From Desmospora activa DSM 45169 (GTDB lineage: Bacteria > Bacillota > Bacilli > Thermoactinomycetales > DSM-45169): DNA of 64,000 bases. A program made the position numbers and the translations under genes. Shown piece by piece: positions 7,443-15,894 of the stretch. Position 1 is the stretch's first letter. Every line of letters starts with the position of its first letter. The notes beneath the pieces are model-generated. The model did not search any database. It saw only the letters and a program-made list of their open reading frames with translations, and was not told the origin of the DNA. The stretch lies in contig NZ_PZZP01000001.1 in the NCBI RefSeq assembly GCF_003046315.1, positions 558,001-622,000 on the forward strand, written 5' to 3'.

Positions 7443-9341
7443 ATGGACATCCTGAAACGCATTGCCGAGCAGCGGGAGCGCGAAGAGAAGCTGTCATGGG
7501 AGGGAACCTTCGCAGAGTATCTGGAAATGGTTCGGGAGCGTCCGGAATTGGCACAAACCGCTCATTCCAGGGTTTATCATATGATTGCCGATGCCGGTGT
7601 GGAAACCGCGGAGAACGGGAGTAAGCGGTATTTGTTTTTTAGCCGGGAGTTATTCGGTTTGGATCGAGCGATTGAACGATTGGTGGAAGAATATTTTCAT
7701 TCGGCGGCTCGTCGCTTAGATGTGAGAAAACGGATCTTGTTGTTAATGGGACCGGTCTCCGGTGGAAAATCCACCATCGTGACCATGTTAAAGGATGGGT
7801 TGGAGCAGTATTCCCGCACGGATGCCGGGGCGGTCTACGCCATCAAAGGTTGTCCGATGCAGGAAGAGCCCCTCCATCTGATTCCACATTCGATCCGATC
7901 GGAGGTGGAGCAAGATTTTGGAGTGAGAATTGAAGGAAACTTATGTCCTTCCTGTCGCATTCGCCTCAAAGAGGAATATGGCAACCGCATTGAGGATGTT
8001 CGGGTGGAGCGGGTACTGCTGTCAGAAGATGATCGTGTGGGTATCGGTACCTTTAGCCCATCGGATCCCAAGTCCCAGGATATTGCCGATCTTACCGGAA
8101 GCATTGATTTTGCTACCATCACCGAATATGGTTCAGAATCGGACCCTCGCGCCTATCGCTTTGACGGGGAATTGAATAAAGCCAACCGCGGTTTAATGGA
8201 ATTTCAGGAAATGTTGAAGTGTGATGAGAAATTTTTATGGAATCTTCTTTCCCTGACACAAGAAGGGAATTTTAAAGCGGGCCGGTTTGCGCTCATTAGT
8301 GCCGATGAGCTGATTGTGGCTCATACCAACGAATCGGAATACAAATCCTTTATCGCCAATAAAAAGAACGAAGCGCTCCAGTCCCGCATTATCGTGATGC
8401 CTGTACCGTACAATCTGCAAGTATCCGAAGAGGAAAAAATCTATGAGAAATTGATTCGCGAAAGCGATTTGGGCCATATCCACATCGCCCCCCACGCATT
8501 GCGGTCAGCGGCCACTTTCAGCATTTTGACACGGTTGAAGGAGTCAAAAAAGCAAGGGGTGGATCTGGTCAAAAAAATGCGCCTCTATGACGGTAAAGCG
8601 GTGGAAGGGTATAAGGAGACCGATGTGGAGGAGCTTAGAAACGAGCATCTCGATGAGGGGATGTCCGGTATCGATCCCCGTTATGTAATCAACCGTATCT
8701 CCAGTGCCCTGATTCGCTCGGAGGCCGATTATATCAATGCCCTCGATATTTTACGCGCCATCAAAGACGGTTTGGATCAACATCCATCGATTACAAAAGA
8801 TGAACATGAACGTTATCTGAATTTTATTTCTATTGCTCGCAAAGAGTACGATGAACTAGCCAAAAAAGAAGTGCAAAAGGCGTTTGTCTATTCCTATGAA
8901 GAATCGGCCAAAACCTTGCTCGATAACTATCTCGACAATGTAGAAGCCTACTGCAACTGGCAAAAGATCCGCGATCCCCTGACAGGAGAAGAGTTGGAAC
9001 CGGATGAAAAGCTGATGCGCTCGATCGAGGAACAGATCGGCATCTCGGAAAACGCCAAAAAAGCATTCCGCGAAGAAATTCTCATCCGCATCTCCGCATA
9101 TGCCCGCAAAGGGAAAAAATTTGATTACAACAGTCATGATCGCTTACGGGAAGCGATCCAGAAAAAGTTGTTCGCCGATCTAAAAGATGTGGTTAAAATT
9201 ACCACATCCACCAAAACACCGGATGAAACCCAATTGAAAAAAATTAATGAAGTGATTGCCACACTGGTGGAGAAATACAGCTACACCACCGCCAGTGCCA
9301 ACGAACTGCTGCGCTATGTGGGGAGCCTCTTGAACCGCTAG
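7443..9341 (+). CDS. prkA: PrkA serine protein kinase / AAA+ ATPase
   Basis: The 632-residue protein matches B. subtilis PrkA over its full length. It has an N-terminal AAA+ module with Walker A GPVSGGKST (residues 103-111), long near-invariant blocks such as GTFSPSDPKSQDIADLTGSIDF and RAYRFDGELNKANRG (split here for brevity), and a C-terminal kinase-like region ending NELLRYVGSLLNR. PrkA supports sporulation and stress responses; both kinase and Lon-like protease activities have been proposed for the family. ATG 7443 (MDILKRI) follows GAGAGGAGGG and matches relatives. It is cotranscribed with yhbH 33 bp downstream, as in other spore formers. Confidence 0.97.
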   Translation: MDILKRIAEQREREEKLSWEGTFAEYLEMVRERPELAQTAHSRVYHMIADAGVETAENGSKRYLFFSRELFGLDRAIERLVEEYFHSAARRLDVRKRILLLMGPVSGGKSTIVTMLKDGLEQYSRTDAGAVYAIKGCPMQEEPLHLIPHSIRSEVEQDFGVRIEGNLCPSCRIRLKEEYGNRIEDVRVERVLLSEDDRVGIGTFSPSDPKSQDIADLTGSIDFATITEYGSESDPRAYRFDGELNKANRGLMEFQEMLKCDEKFLWNLLSLTQEGNFKAGRFALISADELIVAHTNESEYKSFIANKKNEALQSRIIVMPVPYNLQVSEEEKIYEKLIRESDLGHIHIAPHALRSAATFSILTRLKESKKQGVDLVKKMRLYDGKAVEGYKETDVEELRNEHLDEGMSGIDPRYVINRISSALIRSEADYINALDILRAIKDGLDQHPSITKDEHERYLNFISIARKEYDELAKKEVQKAFVYSYEESAKTLLDNYLDNVEAYCNWQKIRDPLTGEELEPDEKLMRSIEEQIGISENAKKAFREEILIRISAYARKGKKFDYNSHDRLREAIQKKLFADLKDVVKITTSTKTPDETQLKKINEVIATLVEKYSYTTASANELLRYVGSLLNR

Positions 9342-9374
9342 TGGGAGATCGGGAGAGATGGGAGGTGCCCCGGA

Positions 9375-10526
9375 ATGTCGGATACCAGCTTTATTGTCTC
9401 GGAAGAGGACTGGTCGCTGCACCGTAAAGGTCATCAAGACCAAATGCGTCACCAGGAGAAGGTAAAGGAAGCGATCAAAAAAAATCTGTCCGATCTCATC
9501 TCAGAGGAGAGCATTATCCTCTCCGACGGCAAGAAAATGGTCAAAATCCCTATTCGCTCGATGGAGGAGTATAAATTTCGCTTTAATTACAATAAGGGGA
9601 AGCATGTGGGTCAAGGAGACGGAAAAAGCAAGGTCGGGGATGTAATCGGACGGGAACCGGTAAAAGGAAAACCGGGTCAAGGGCAAGGAGCGGGGGAAGA
9701 CCCCGGCCACGATTACTATGAAGCGGAGATCTCGGTGGAAGAGCTGGAGCATATGCTCTTTTCCGAGATGGAGCTGCCACGGTTGCAGGAGAAAGAGCTG
9801 CATGAGTTAGAGACTCAGGATATCCGTTTCAATGATGTGCGTAAAAAAGGCTTAATGGGCAATATCGATAAAAAACGAACCCTCCTCAACGCGTTGAAGC
9901 GAAACGCGCAAAAAGGTCACAAAAGCTTTGCCCCCATATCCGATGAAGACTTGCGCTTTAAGACCTGGGAAGAGATCGTTGTTCCCCATTCCAACGCCGT
10001 TGTGATCGCCATGATGGATACTTCCGGTTCCATGGGCATTTTTGAGAAATACATCGCCCGCAGTTTTTTCTTTTGGATGACGCGCTTTTTACGTACACAG
10101 TACGATAAAGTGGAAATCGTTTTTATCGCCCACCATACCGAGGCCAAGGAAGTGTCCGAAGACCATTTCTTCAGCAAAGGGGAATCAGGCGGCACCATCT
10201 GCTCCTCCGCTTACCGCAAAGCCCTGGAAGTGATCGACGCCCGCTATCCACCACACCGCTACAATATTTATCCCTTTCACTTCTCCGACGGCGATAACCT
10301 CACCTCCGACAACGACCGCTGTATCAAGCTGGTGATGGAACTGATGAAACGGTCCAATATATTTGGTTACGGTGAGGTAAATCAGTATAATCGCCACTCC
10401 ACCCTCATGAGCGCCTACAAACACATCTACGATCCCAAATTTATGCATTATGTGATCCGGGAGAAAGGGCAAGTGTATGAGGCGTTGAAGCATTTTTTTG
10501 GGAAGAAGGAAGGTGAGGCAGTATGA
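9375..10526 (+). CDS. yhbH: Sporulation protein YhbH (UPF0229 family)
   Basis: The 383-residue partner of PrkA has a charged N-terminal half with the basic [10 protein letters not shown] segment. Its C-terminal half is a von Willebrand A-like domain with the MIDAS motif DTSGS (residues 215-219), [12 protein letters not shown] and FHFSDGDNL. In B. subtilis and E. coli (YeaH) the gene is paired with prkA and acts in sporulation or stress. ATG 9375 follows GGGAGGTGCC. The stop codon overlaps the first base of a long GC-rich hairpin, and an accessory block begins immediately afterwards. A decayed copy of this gene's 3' end is found at 28941-29040. Confidence 0.96.
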   Translation: MSDTSFIVSEEDWSLHRKGHQDQMRHQEKVKEAIKKNLSDLISEESIILSDGKKMVKIPIRSMEEYKFRFNYNKGKHVGQGDGKSKVGDVIGREPVKGKPGQGQGAGEDPGHDYYEAEISVEELEHMLFSEMELPRLQEKELHELETQDIRFNDVRKKGLMGNIDKKRTLLNALKRNAQKGHKSFAPISDEDLRFKTWEEIVVPHSNAVVIAMMDTSGSMGIFEKYIARSFFFWMTRFLRTQYDKVEIVFIAHHTEAKEVSEDHFFSKGESGGTICSSAYRKALEVIDARYPPHRYNIYPFHFSDGDNLTSDNDRCIKLVMELMKRSNIFGYGEVNQYNRHSTLMSAYKHIYDPKFMHYVIREKGQVYEALKHFFGKKEGEAV

Positions 10527-10567
10527 CCAATCCCCCACTTCTCCGAATGGAGGGGTGGGGGATTGGT
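10526..10567. repeat. Long hairpin at the end of yhbH; 40 bp of it recur at 20175-20214
   Basis: Nineteen paired positions (13 perfect, then two G-T wobbles and four more pairs) close on a GAAT loop. Bases 10529-10568 are identical to 20175-20214. The hairpin acts as the yhbH terminator and is the type of target used by group IIC introns, one of which begins at 10569. Confidence 0.85.
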
Positions 10568-10568
10568 T

Positions 10569-10665
10569 GTGTGCCCGGCATGGACACGTTCTCTAGGGTG
10601 AAAGTCTCGAACGGCGAAGGCAGCAGTATTTCAAAAGTAGCTAGCGAGTATAAAGCACAGTGCCA
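10569..10665 (+). mobile_element. 5' fragment of a group IIC intron
   Basis: The sequence begins GTGTGCCCGGCATGG and continues with TAGGGTGAAAGTC, CGAAC and GAAGGCAGCAGTA. This order and spacing match the first ~55 nt of bacterial group IIC introns such as the Oceanobacillus iheyensis intron (domain I start). It lies directly behind a terminator-type hairpin, exactly where group IIC introns insert. No domain V, no reverse transcriptase and no 3' end were seen. The homology fades near 10665 and an IS remnant follows, so this is a truncated, dead copy. The 3' limit is approximate. Confidence 0.7.
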
Positions 10666-10680
10666 AAGAAAAAAACGAAC

Positions 10681-11062
10681 ATGGGTAGACCTTCAGTAGA
10701 TCCCAGAAAAACAATCAATGGCGTCCTCCATGTCCTTAAAACAGACCGCCCCTATACTGACATGCACCGAAAATACGGCTCACCAACCACCTGTTGGCGA
10801 TGATTGCAACGGTGGACGGGAGATGGGACCGGGATCGATTCAAAATCTGTACCTCTACTTTTGAGCGCCGAAAGCGCTGCTCACCTAAGCGTGGACGACC
10901 GATCAAGCTTAGTACCAGTTATCATCATCGTTGGAAAGTGGAAGGATGCTTTGCTTGGATGGATAATTATCACCGCTTGATTGTCCGTTATGAAGCGTCA
11001 TTCTGAGCTTTATCGGTCTTTTTGTCTACTTGCACTTATTTTATGGTATGTTAATCGACTTC
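10681..11062 (+). pseudogene. Remnant of an IS5-family transposase
   Basis: ATG at 10681 opens a 40-residue piece, GRPSVDPRKTINGVLHVLKT...YTDMHRKYGSPTTCWR, matching the N-terminal DUF4096-like part of IS5-type transposases, and stops at 10801-10803. A second piece in another frame contains KRGRPIKL...RWKVEGCFAWMDNYHRLIVRYE, the C-terminal end of the DDE domain with the catalytic Glu region. A further frameshift near 11003 is needed to continue into the tail ELYRSFCLLALILWYVNRLQK, which ends at 11062. The central catalytic part is missing. Internal deletion plus two frame changes make it a dead element. Terminal inverted repeats were not recognised. Confidence 0.75.
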
Positions 11063-11336
11063 AGAAATAGATTCTATTGTTCCAACTATTTTTTACGCTT
11101 GGAAAGGAGAAGAGCGGAACATCATCTTCCTTTTAAGAAGACTACCCGTCAGCGATACAATGGTCGGCCCCTGAGCTATTCCTTTTTTTCTACAATTAGC
11201 ATGTGTCTAGGGTCTTGTGGGATAGGTTACATATCTCCTCCTAAGTGCCCCCGTGTTCTACACAGATCATAGAGGTTATTGATTTATGGAAGTAACCATT
11301 AAAATCACATTATAGAAAATAAATTGAATTTACCTG
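11063..11336. other. Non-coding gap between the IS remnant and the RiPP promoter
   Basis: About 270 bp without a credible gene. The short open frames here have no ribosome site and no recognisable motif. The stretch is probably decayed mobile-element sequence joined to the AT-rich leader of the RiPP cluster. Confidence 0.5.
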
Positions 11337-11376
11337 TTTACAATATTTCAATCATTTGATAGTATACTAAATGATT
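11337..11376 (+). promoter_or_regulatory. SigA-type promoter and overlapping inverted repeat of the RiPP operon
   Basis: TTTACA (11337-11342) and TAGTAT (11360-11365) are separated by 17 nt. Over the -10 lies an inverted repeat AATCATTT (11350-11357), 11 nt, AAATGATT (11369-11376), whose centre contains the palindrome AGTATACT. The position suits an operator. No regulator gene lies in the cluster itself. Confidence 0.6.
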
Positions 11377-11412
11377 CCTGGCTCCTCAAAAAATAGGAAA
11401 AAGGTGATAATA

Positions 11413-11583
11413 TTGAAATTTCAATTGGATGTAACTGAACTTGAAAAAATGGAAAAAGATCTCTCGATTGAAGAGATTCAAGCAATTGCTATTCCTGGAA
11501 CCACAGGTAATACTGAAGGTGCGGCGTCAGTAGGATCAACGTTGCCTGTTCCTCCTTATTTCTGGTTTACTTGCTCTGCTTAA
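11413..11583 (+). CDS. Thiopeptide-type RiPP precursor peptide
   Basis: A 56-residue peptide starts with TTG 11413 behind AAAGGTGAT at ideal spacing. Its leader (about residues 1-38) is acidic and contains LSIEEIQAI and a GAA end, like thiopeptide leaders. The predicted core is SVGSTLPVPPYFWFTCSA (residues 39-56). Ser42 and Ser55, or Ser39 and Ser55, could supply the two dehydroalanines for a central pyridine. Ser55 is preceded by the only Cys (Cys54), the usual thiazole position before the second pyridine Ser. The Pro/aromatic content (PVPPYFWF) and single Cys are unlike the Cys-rich cores of classical thiopeptides. It sits first in an operon with YcaO, LanB and SpaB_C-like enzymes. The cleavage site is inferred. 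Confidence 0.85.
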   Translation: MKFQLDVTELEKMEKDLSIEEIQAIAIPGTTGNTEGAASVGSTLPVPPYFWFTCSA

Positions 11584-11652
11584 CCATAAGATAATCTGAA
11601 GCTAAGAGCAGAAAAGGGGCCAGGAACAATTTTGCTGGAAGGGTTGAAGTAT

Positions 11653-13320
11653 ATGAGTAGAGACGAGGAAATTTACTTTTATTCCCAAAATAGTTTACAA
11701 TTGAAATCTGATAATTGGATTTATACTCCCTTCCAAAATTGGCTCATCAAATTTAAAGAGAAACGAGTGCTTATAAGAGGGGATGAAGGGGTACATTCGT
11801 GGATTAGCTTAGTTATAAAAGCTATGAAATCTGGTCCATTTTATATATTAGAATATGAGGATGATAGTATCAAATTGGGTTATTATCATAGAGGGCAAAT
11901 CGGTTGCCCCTTATGTTTCCTCGAATATCATAGTTCATATTGTTTCAATGATGTCTTTGACTGGAGTATAATTCAAAAAATATTTGATGCTGTTCAAAAT
12001 AAAATTAGGTTTAATGGATTATATAAAATTTGGATGTTAAGTAGTAATGGATGGAGGGAAAGATCTGCCTTTCCTCACTATCAATGTAGAAACTGTGCGT
12101 CCTATTATGTAATTAGAGAAAAAAAAGAGGAACCGTTAATTTTTAAGGGTTACCAATCATTAGAGAGAGAATGGAATCTTAATATATTAAAAGATATTTT
12201 AGAGTTTATTCCAATTAATTCGCTCAGTCCTTTTTCAAAAAAGGAAGTCTATAAGATAGATCAAGTGTTTGTAACAAGGATAAAGATTACGGGTGAAGGA
12301 AAAGTAAACTTCGGTATTGGAAGGAGCTTTGATAGACGACAATCAGAAATAATAGCATTATTGGAGTCGTTAGAAAGAATTTCCTTATACAGCGCTTTTA
12401 GTAATGAAGATGCATTTATTAAATCCTCTTGGAAACAGATTGATAAGGCCATTCATCCGGATCAATTTTTTGCTATTCCTCTATCAAAGCCTTTTTATGA
12501 AAATCAGAAATATCAATGGATGGAAGGTTATTCACTTCGTCAGGGAAAGGTTTATGTTCCAGTTCAGTTTGTGTATTTAGAAAGCAAAAACAAGTCGAAT
12601 GAACAGCGCTTTTATAGGGCTACTTCAAACGGAACAGCAATAGGTGGAACAATAAAAGAAGCTATTATTTTCGCATTAATGGAATATATGGAAAGGAATA
12701 ATGCTTTAAGAGCTTGGCTTAATAAAGATAACCTCGTACGACTGCCATTAGATTACTTTATACATAGTAAAGAAATTAGTTACTTTATCGATTTTTTTAC
12801 AAGTAATCAAAAAGCTAAACTATTAATTCTTCTTACAGGAAGGGGAGTTTTTATAACTGTATGGGTTCATTTAACTTGGGGAAAATATGTGTTAAATTCG
12901 ATTGGTTCCGGTAAAAGCTTAGAGGAAGCTGTCTTAGGTGCTTTAATTGAGTTATTTACTGGATATATAAATTTTAGAGAATTAGATCAACGACAACACC
13001 AGCGATATAAGGTGTTGCAAAAGAAAGAAGTAAAGGTTTCAACAATGGAAGATCATGTATTGTATTATCGTGAAGCGATTGAAGATTTCTCTTTTCTTTC
13101 ATCGATTCCCATGATTTCACCCTCCCATTTCTTTAAAAGTTCATTGATCACATGGGAAAATTTGTTGCAACAGTTACCAGGTGATGTAATAGTGGTTGAT
13201 TTGACCCCTTCAATTTTTGAAGTATTGGATATTCCACTTTATGTAGTGAAAGTACTAATCCAAAATTCATATGATTACAGAGTTGGGGATAATTCGCTTA
13301 AAGTTCATCCATTTTTGTAA
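11653..13320 (+). CDS. YcaO cyclodehydratase with N-terminal zinc-binding (TOMM-type) domain
   Basis: The 555-residue protein combines a TOMM cyclodehydratase partner domain (residues 1-180, with a zinc tetrad CPLC at 85-88 and CRNC at 145-148) with a YcaO domain. The YcaO ATP-binding features are QSEIIALLESLER (about 230-242), TSNGTAIGG (324-332) and EYMERN (344-349). It would use ATP to convert Cys54 (and perhaps Thr or Ser) of the precursor to azolines. It ends in HPFL, a weak version of the Pro-rich tails of azoline-forming YcaO proteins. ATG 11653 has GGAAGGG nine bases upstream; TTG 11632 is an alternative. No azoline dehydrogenase gene is nearby. Confidence 0.85.
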   Translation: MSRDEEIYFYSQNSLQLKSDNWIYTPFQNWLIKFKEKRVLIRGDEGVHSWISLVIKAMKSGPFYILEYEDDSIKLGYYHRGQIGCPLCFLEYHSSYCFNDVFDWSIIQKIFDAVQNKIRFNGLYKIWMLSSNGWRERSAFPHYQCRNCASYYVIREKKEEPLIFKGYQSLEREWNLNILKDILEFIPINSLSPFSKKEVYKIDQVFVTRIKITGEGKVNFGIGRSFDRRQSEIIALLESLERISLYSAFSNEDAFIKSSWKQIDKAIHPDQFFAIPLSKPFYENQKYQWMEGYSLRQGKVYVPVQFVYLESKNKSNEQRFYRATSNGTAIGGTIKEAIIFALMEYMERNNALRAWLNKDNLVRLPLDYFIHSKEISYFIDFFTSNQKAKLLILLTGRGVFITVWVHLTWGKYVLNSIGSGKSLEEAVLGALIELFTGYINFRELDQRQHQRYKVLQKKEVKVSTMEDHVLYYREAIEDFSFLSSIPMISPSHFFKSSLITWENLLQQLPGDVIVVDLTPSIFEVLDIPLYVVKVLIQNSYDYRVGDNSLKVHPFL

Positions 13321-13337
13321 GATGGGAGAAATGAATA

Positions 13338-15893
13338 ATGAATCAACTGTTTTCGAGACCTGTTGTAAGATTATCGCCAGTTCCTATAAATACTTTAGAT
13401 CGGTTAGTCCTAAAAAACACCCTTTATGTTTATCAGGAAAGAAAAGCCCTTTATTCCCGTATGATACACCTTAGCAACTCTATTTGTTCTGAACTGTATC
13501 AGGAAATCAAAAAAGAAAAAGATCCGAAAAGAAAAAAAAGATTACTTAAATGGAAGCGGAAGATAGGGTTAATTAAAAAGGTGGAACAGACGGAAGAGGA
13601 TGCGGACGTTTATACTGCTATTTTGAAAAAATGGAATAAACAATTGAATGAAATAGACCGACTGGATCAAATATTAAAACAAACCTTCGAGTGGGAGTGG
13701 GAAGAAAAAAGAAGAACATTACAGGAGTTAGCTGGAATACCGGAATTAATGAGAGCAATCGCACTAACAAACACCGATCTGATTGATAAATGGGAGAAAT
13801 ATAAATCCATACCTGTTGATCAACAAAATAAAAAAATGAGAAAGATAGAAAGAACAGTAACCATGCTTTTAACCAGGATGATTGCCAAAACAAGCCCTTT
13901 TAGTTCATTAACATTAGTAGGGGAAGGACAATGGAGAGATGAATTCAAAATAACTTCTTTATCTTGGTATTTCACAAAGGAATTTAATCATTCAGTTTCC
14001 GAATATTTGTGGAGCATTTTGGTCGATAGATTAAAATATTATGTTCCCTTAAAAATCAATCCATTTCTAACAGTGAAAAATAATTATATGCATTATGTTA
14101 TGATAGATCAGCAAATTCACCAATGGAAGTTCATTGTTCAAAAAGAAAAAAAGGTATCTCTCCCTATACAACCATCATTGGCTAAGGTTTTTCAAAGCTT
14201 TATGGAAAAAGATCTCATGTCTATAGAGGAATTTTCTCGACTGACAATTGAAAATGGGTCAATGGAAGAGAGAGAAAAAATACATCAGTATTTGAATAAG
14301 CTTATTAAACTTCAAATATTGAATGTACACTCCCCATTCAACGAAAAGAACTCAGACTTTTTAAGTCAGATAATTGATGCATTGTCACAAACACAAAAGA
14401 AGTACTTCATTGACATAAACTACGTTATTAGAAGAGTAAAAAAGATGCGCGAACTTATTCAAAAAAGTGATATCGTGACTACTTTACAGGAGTTAAAACA
14501 GGAGTGGGAATCACTCGTTGATCATCTTGAAATAAACGGCGGTATGACACCTAACTCAGAGTCTTTCTTTTACGAAAACTGCTATTTAAATCAACCTGTG
14601 TGGCTACCCAAAACTAATTTCGAGGAATTTTCTGAAAATATTAGCGACCTGGAGTCGATGCTTGTATTGTTTGACTCTCAAATTCCTTTTAAACTGTTGA
14701 TTAGGGAAATATTTATTGAGATGTATGGTAAGGATGGGGTATGTGACGACTTATATTCCTTTCAAAATGTTGTTGAGAAGGTGACGAGAAACAGTAACTT
14801 AAGGAAGGAATATCTTGGCAGAATTGATGACTACAAAACATGGATTTCATTAAGAAATAAGTTAATGGAGTGGATAGCAGACCACCTTCAAGATGATATT
14901 GAGATTGATCCCTCGATATTACGTGAAATCCATCATGAACTATCCGATACATTAATCCAATTTCAGCCACAATCCTGGTCTTACTTTATACAACCTTCTT
15001 CAAATAGTTTTGTTGTAAACAGGATTTCTGACGGTTATGGGCGCTTTATTAATCGGTTTATGCAACAACTATCAAAGGTCAGTCAATTTTCTTATTCTAA
15101 TGAAGTCCGACGGATAATTAAAGAACTAGACAAAGACGTAATTTATGCTGAAATAAGTGGTGTTTTTGGATTTAATGCCAACGTTCATCCAGAAATAACA
15201 GAATATGAATATGTTTATTCAGGAACAAATTGCAATAAAGTATTGGAGAAACAAATTCATTTGGAGGAATTAAGTCTCAGATATGACTCAAAAAAAGATC
15301 AGCTATATTTCTTTTCAAAAAAGAAAGGGAAAAAGGTATGTTTATTATACCTAAAAACACTTAATTTAGGTTTAGTTCCACCTATGTTTCGATTTTTGAT
15401 ATATCTAACGCAAATATTTAATCCCCGTTTAGTGTTTCACGATTACTTATACGATTTTCTTGAAAAAGGTCCTGTGATGAAATTACCACGAATTCGTTTG
15501 GGAAATATAGTGTTGCAAAGACAACAATGGTGGGTTGATAAAGAGGCTTTTATGAATGAATTTGAAAAAGGATTAGGAGACAAGTTAAATAAGTTTATAC
15601 AATTTCGAGATTGGATAGAACATAACAACTTGCCAGACAAGTTTTATTTACAATCCAATCCACGCTTTCAGCATGTTTCGGAAAAATATCAGGATGGTAT
15701 GAGAAAACCTCAATATATTGATTCAAGGAGTTTTCATATGGTTCAGGTCTTGTTTAATCAGATTCAGGTCATGCATGAGGGATTTATTCTTGAAGAAGCA
15801 CTTCCAAATGAAGATCTTCCATTGCAGGTTAATGGAGAGGGTCATATGTGTGAACTTTTGATCGAAATATATAGAAAGAAGGAGGGCAACTAA
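13338..15893 (+). CDS. LanB-type lantibiotic/thiopeptide dehydratase, glutamylation subunit
   Basis: The 851-residue protein is of the Lant_dehydr_N type. The start MNQLFSRPVVRLSPVPI and the early RMIAKTSPFSSLTLVGEGQW block (near residue 180) are hallmarks of the LanB family. In thiopeptide systems such split LanB proteins transfer glutamate from Glu-tRNA to Ser/Thr side chains of the precursor. A separate SpaB_C protein then eliminates it to give dehydroalanine or dehydrobutyrine. The C-terminal elimination domain of full-length LanB is absent and is supplied by the next gene, whose start lies one base after this stop. A GGGAG site supports ATG 13338. No LanC cyclase occurs nearby, arguing against a lanthipeptide. 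Strongly AT-rich, unlike prkA-yhbH. Confidence 0.88.
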   Translation: MNQLFSRPVVRLSPVPINTLDRLVLKNTLYVYQERKALYSRMIHLSNSICSELYQEIKKEKDPKRKKRLLKWKRKIGLIKKVEQTEEDADVYTAILKKWNKQLNEIDRLDQILKQTFEWEWEEKRRTLQELAGIPELMRAIALTNTDLIDKWEKYKSIPVDQQNKKMRKIERTVTMLLTRMIAKTSPFSSLTLVGEGQWRDEFKITSLSWYFTKEFNHSVSEYLWSILVDRLKYYVPLKINPFLTVKNNYMHYVMIDQQIHQWKFIVQKEKKVSLPIQPSLAKVFQSFMEKDLMSIEEFSRLTIENGSMEEREKIHQYLNKLIKLQILNVHSPFNEKNSDFLSQIIDALSQTQKKYFIDINYVIRRVKKMRELIQKSDIVTTLQELKQEWESLVDHLEINGGMTPNSESFFYENCYLNQPVWLPKTNFEEFSENISDLESMLVLFDSQIPFKLLIREIFIEMYGKDGVCDDLYSFQNVVEKVTRNSNLRKEYLGRIDDYKTWISLRNKLMEWIADHLQDDIEIDPSILREIHHELSDTLIQFQPQSWSYFIQPSSNSFVVNRISDGYGRFINRFMQQLSKVSQFSYSNEVRRIIKELDKDVIYAEISGVFGFNANVHPEITEYEYVYSGTNCNKVLEKQIHLEELSLRYDSKKDQLYFFSKKKGKKVCLLYLKTLNLGLVPPMFRFLIYLTQIFNPRLVFHDYLYDFLEKGPVMKLPRIRLGNIVLQRQQWWVDKEAFMNEFEKGLGDKLNKFIQFRDWIEHNNLPDKFYLQSNPRFQHVSEKYQDGMRKPQYIDSRSFHMVQVLFNQIQVMHEGFILEEALPNEDLPLQVNGEGHMCELLIEIYRKKEGN

Positions 15894-15894
15894 A

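Noticed and set aside
11030-11272. 80-codon frame after the IS remnant
   Set aside because: It starts inside the transposase tail and has no ribosome site or motif, so it is likely chance or decayed mobile DNA.
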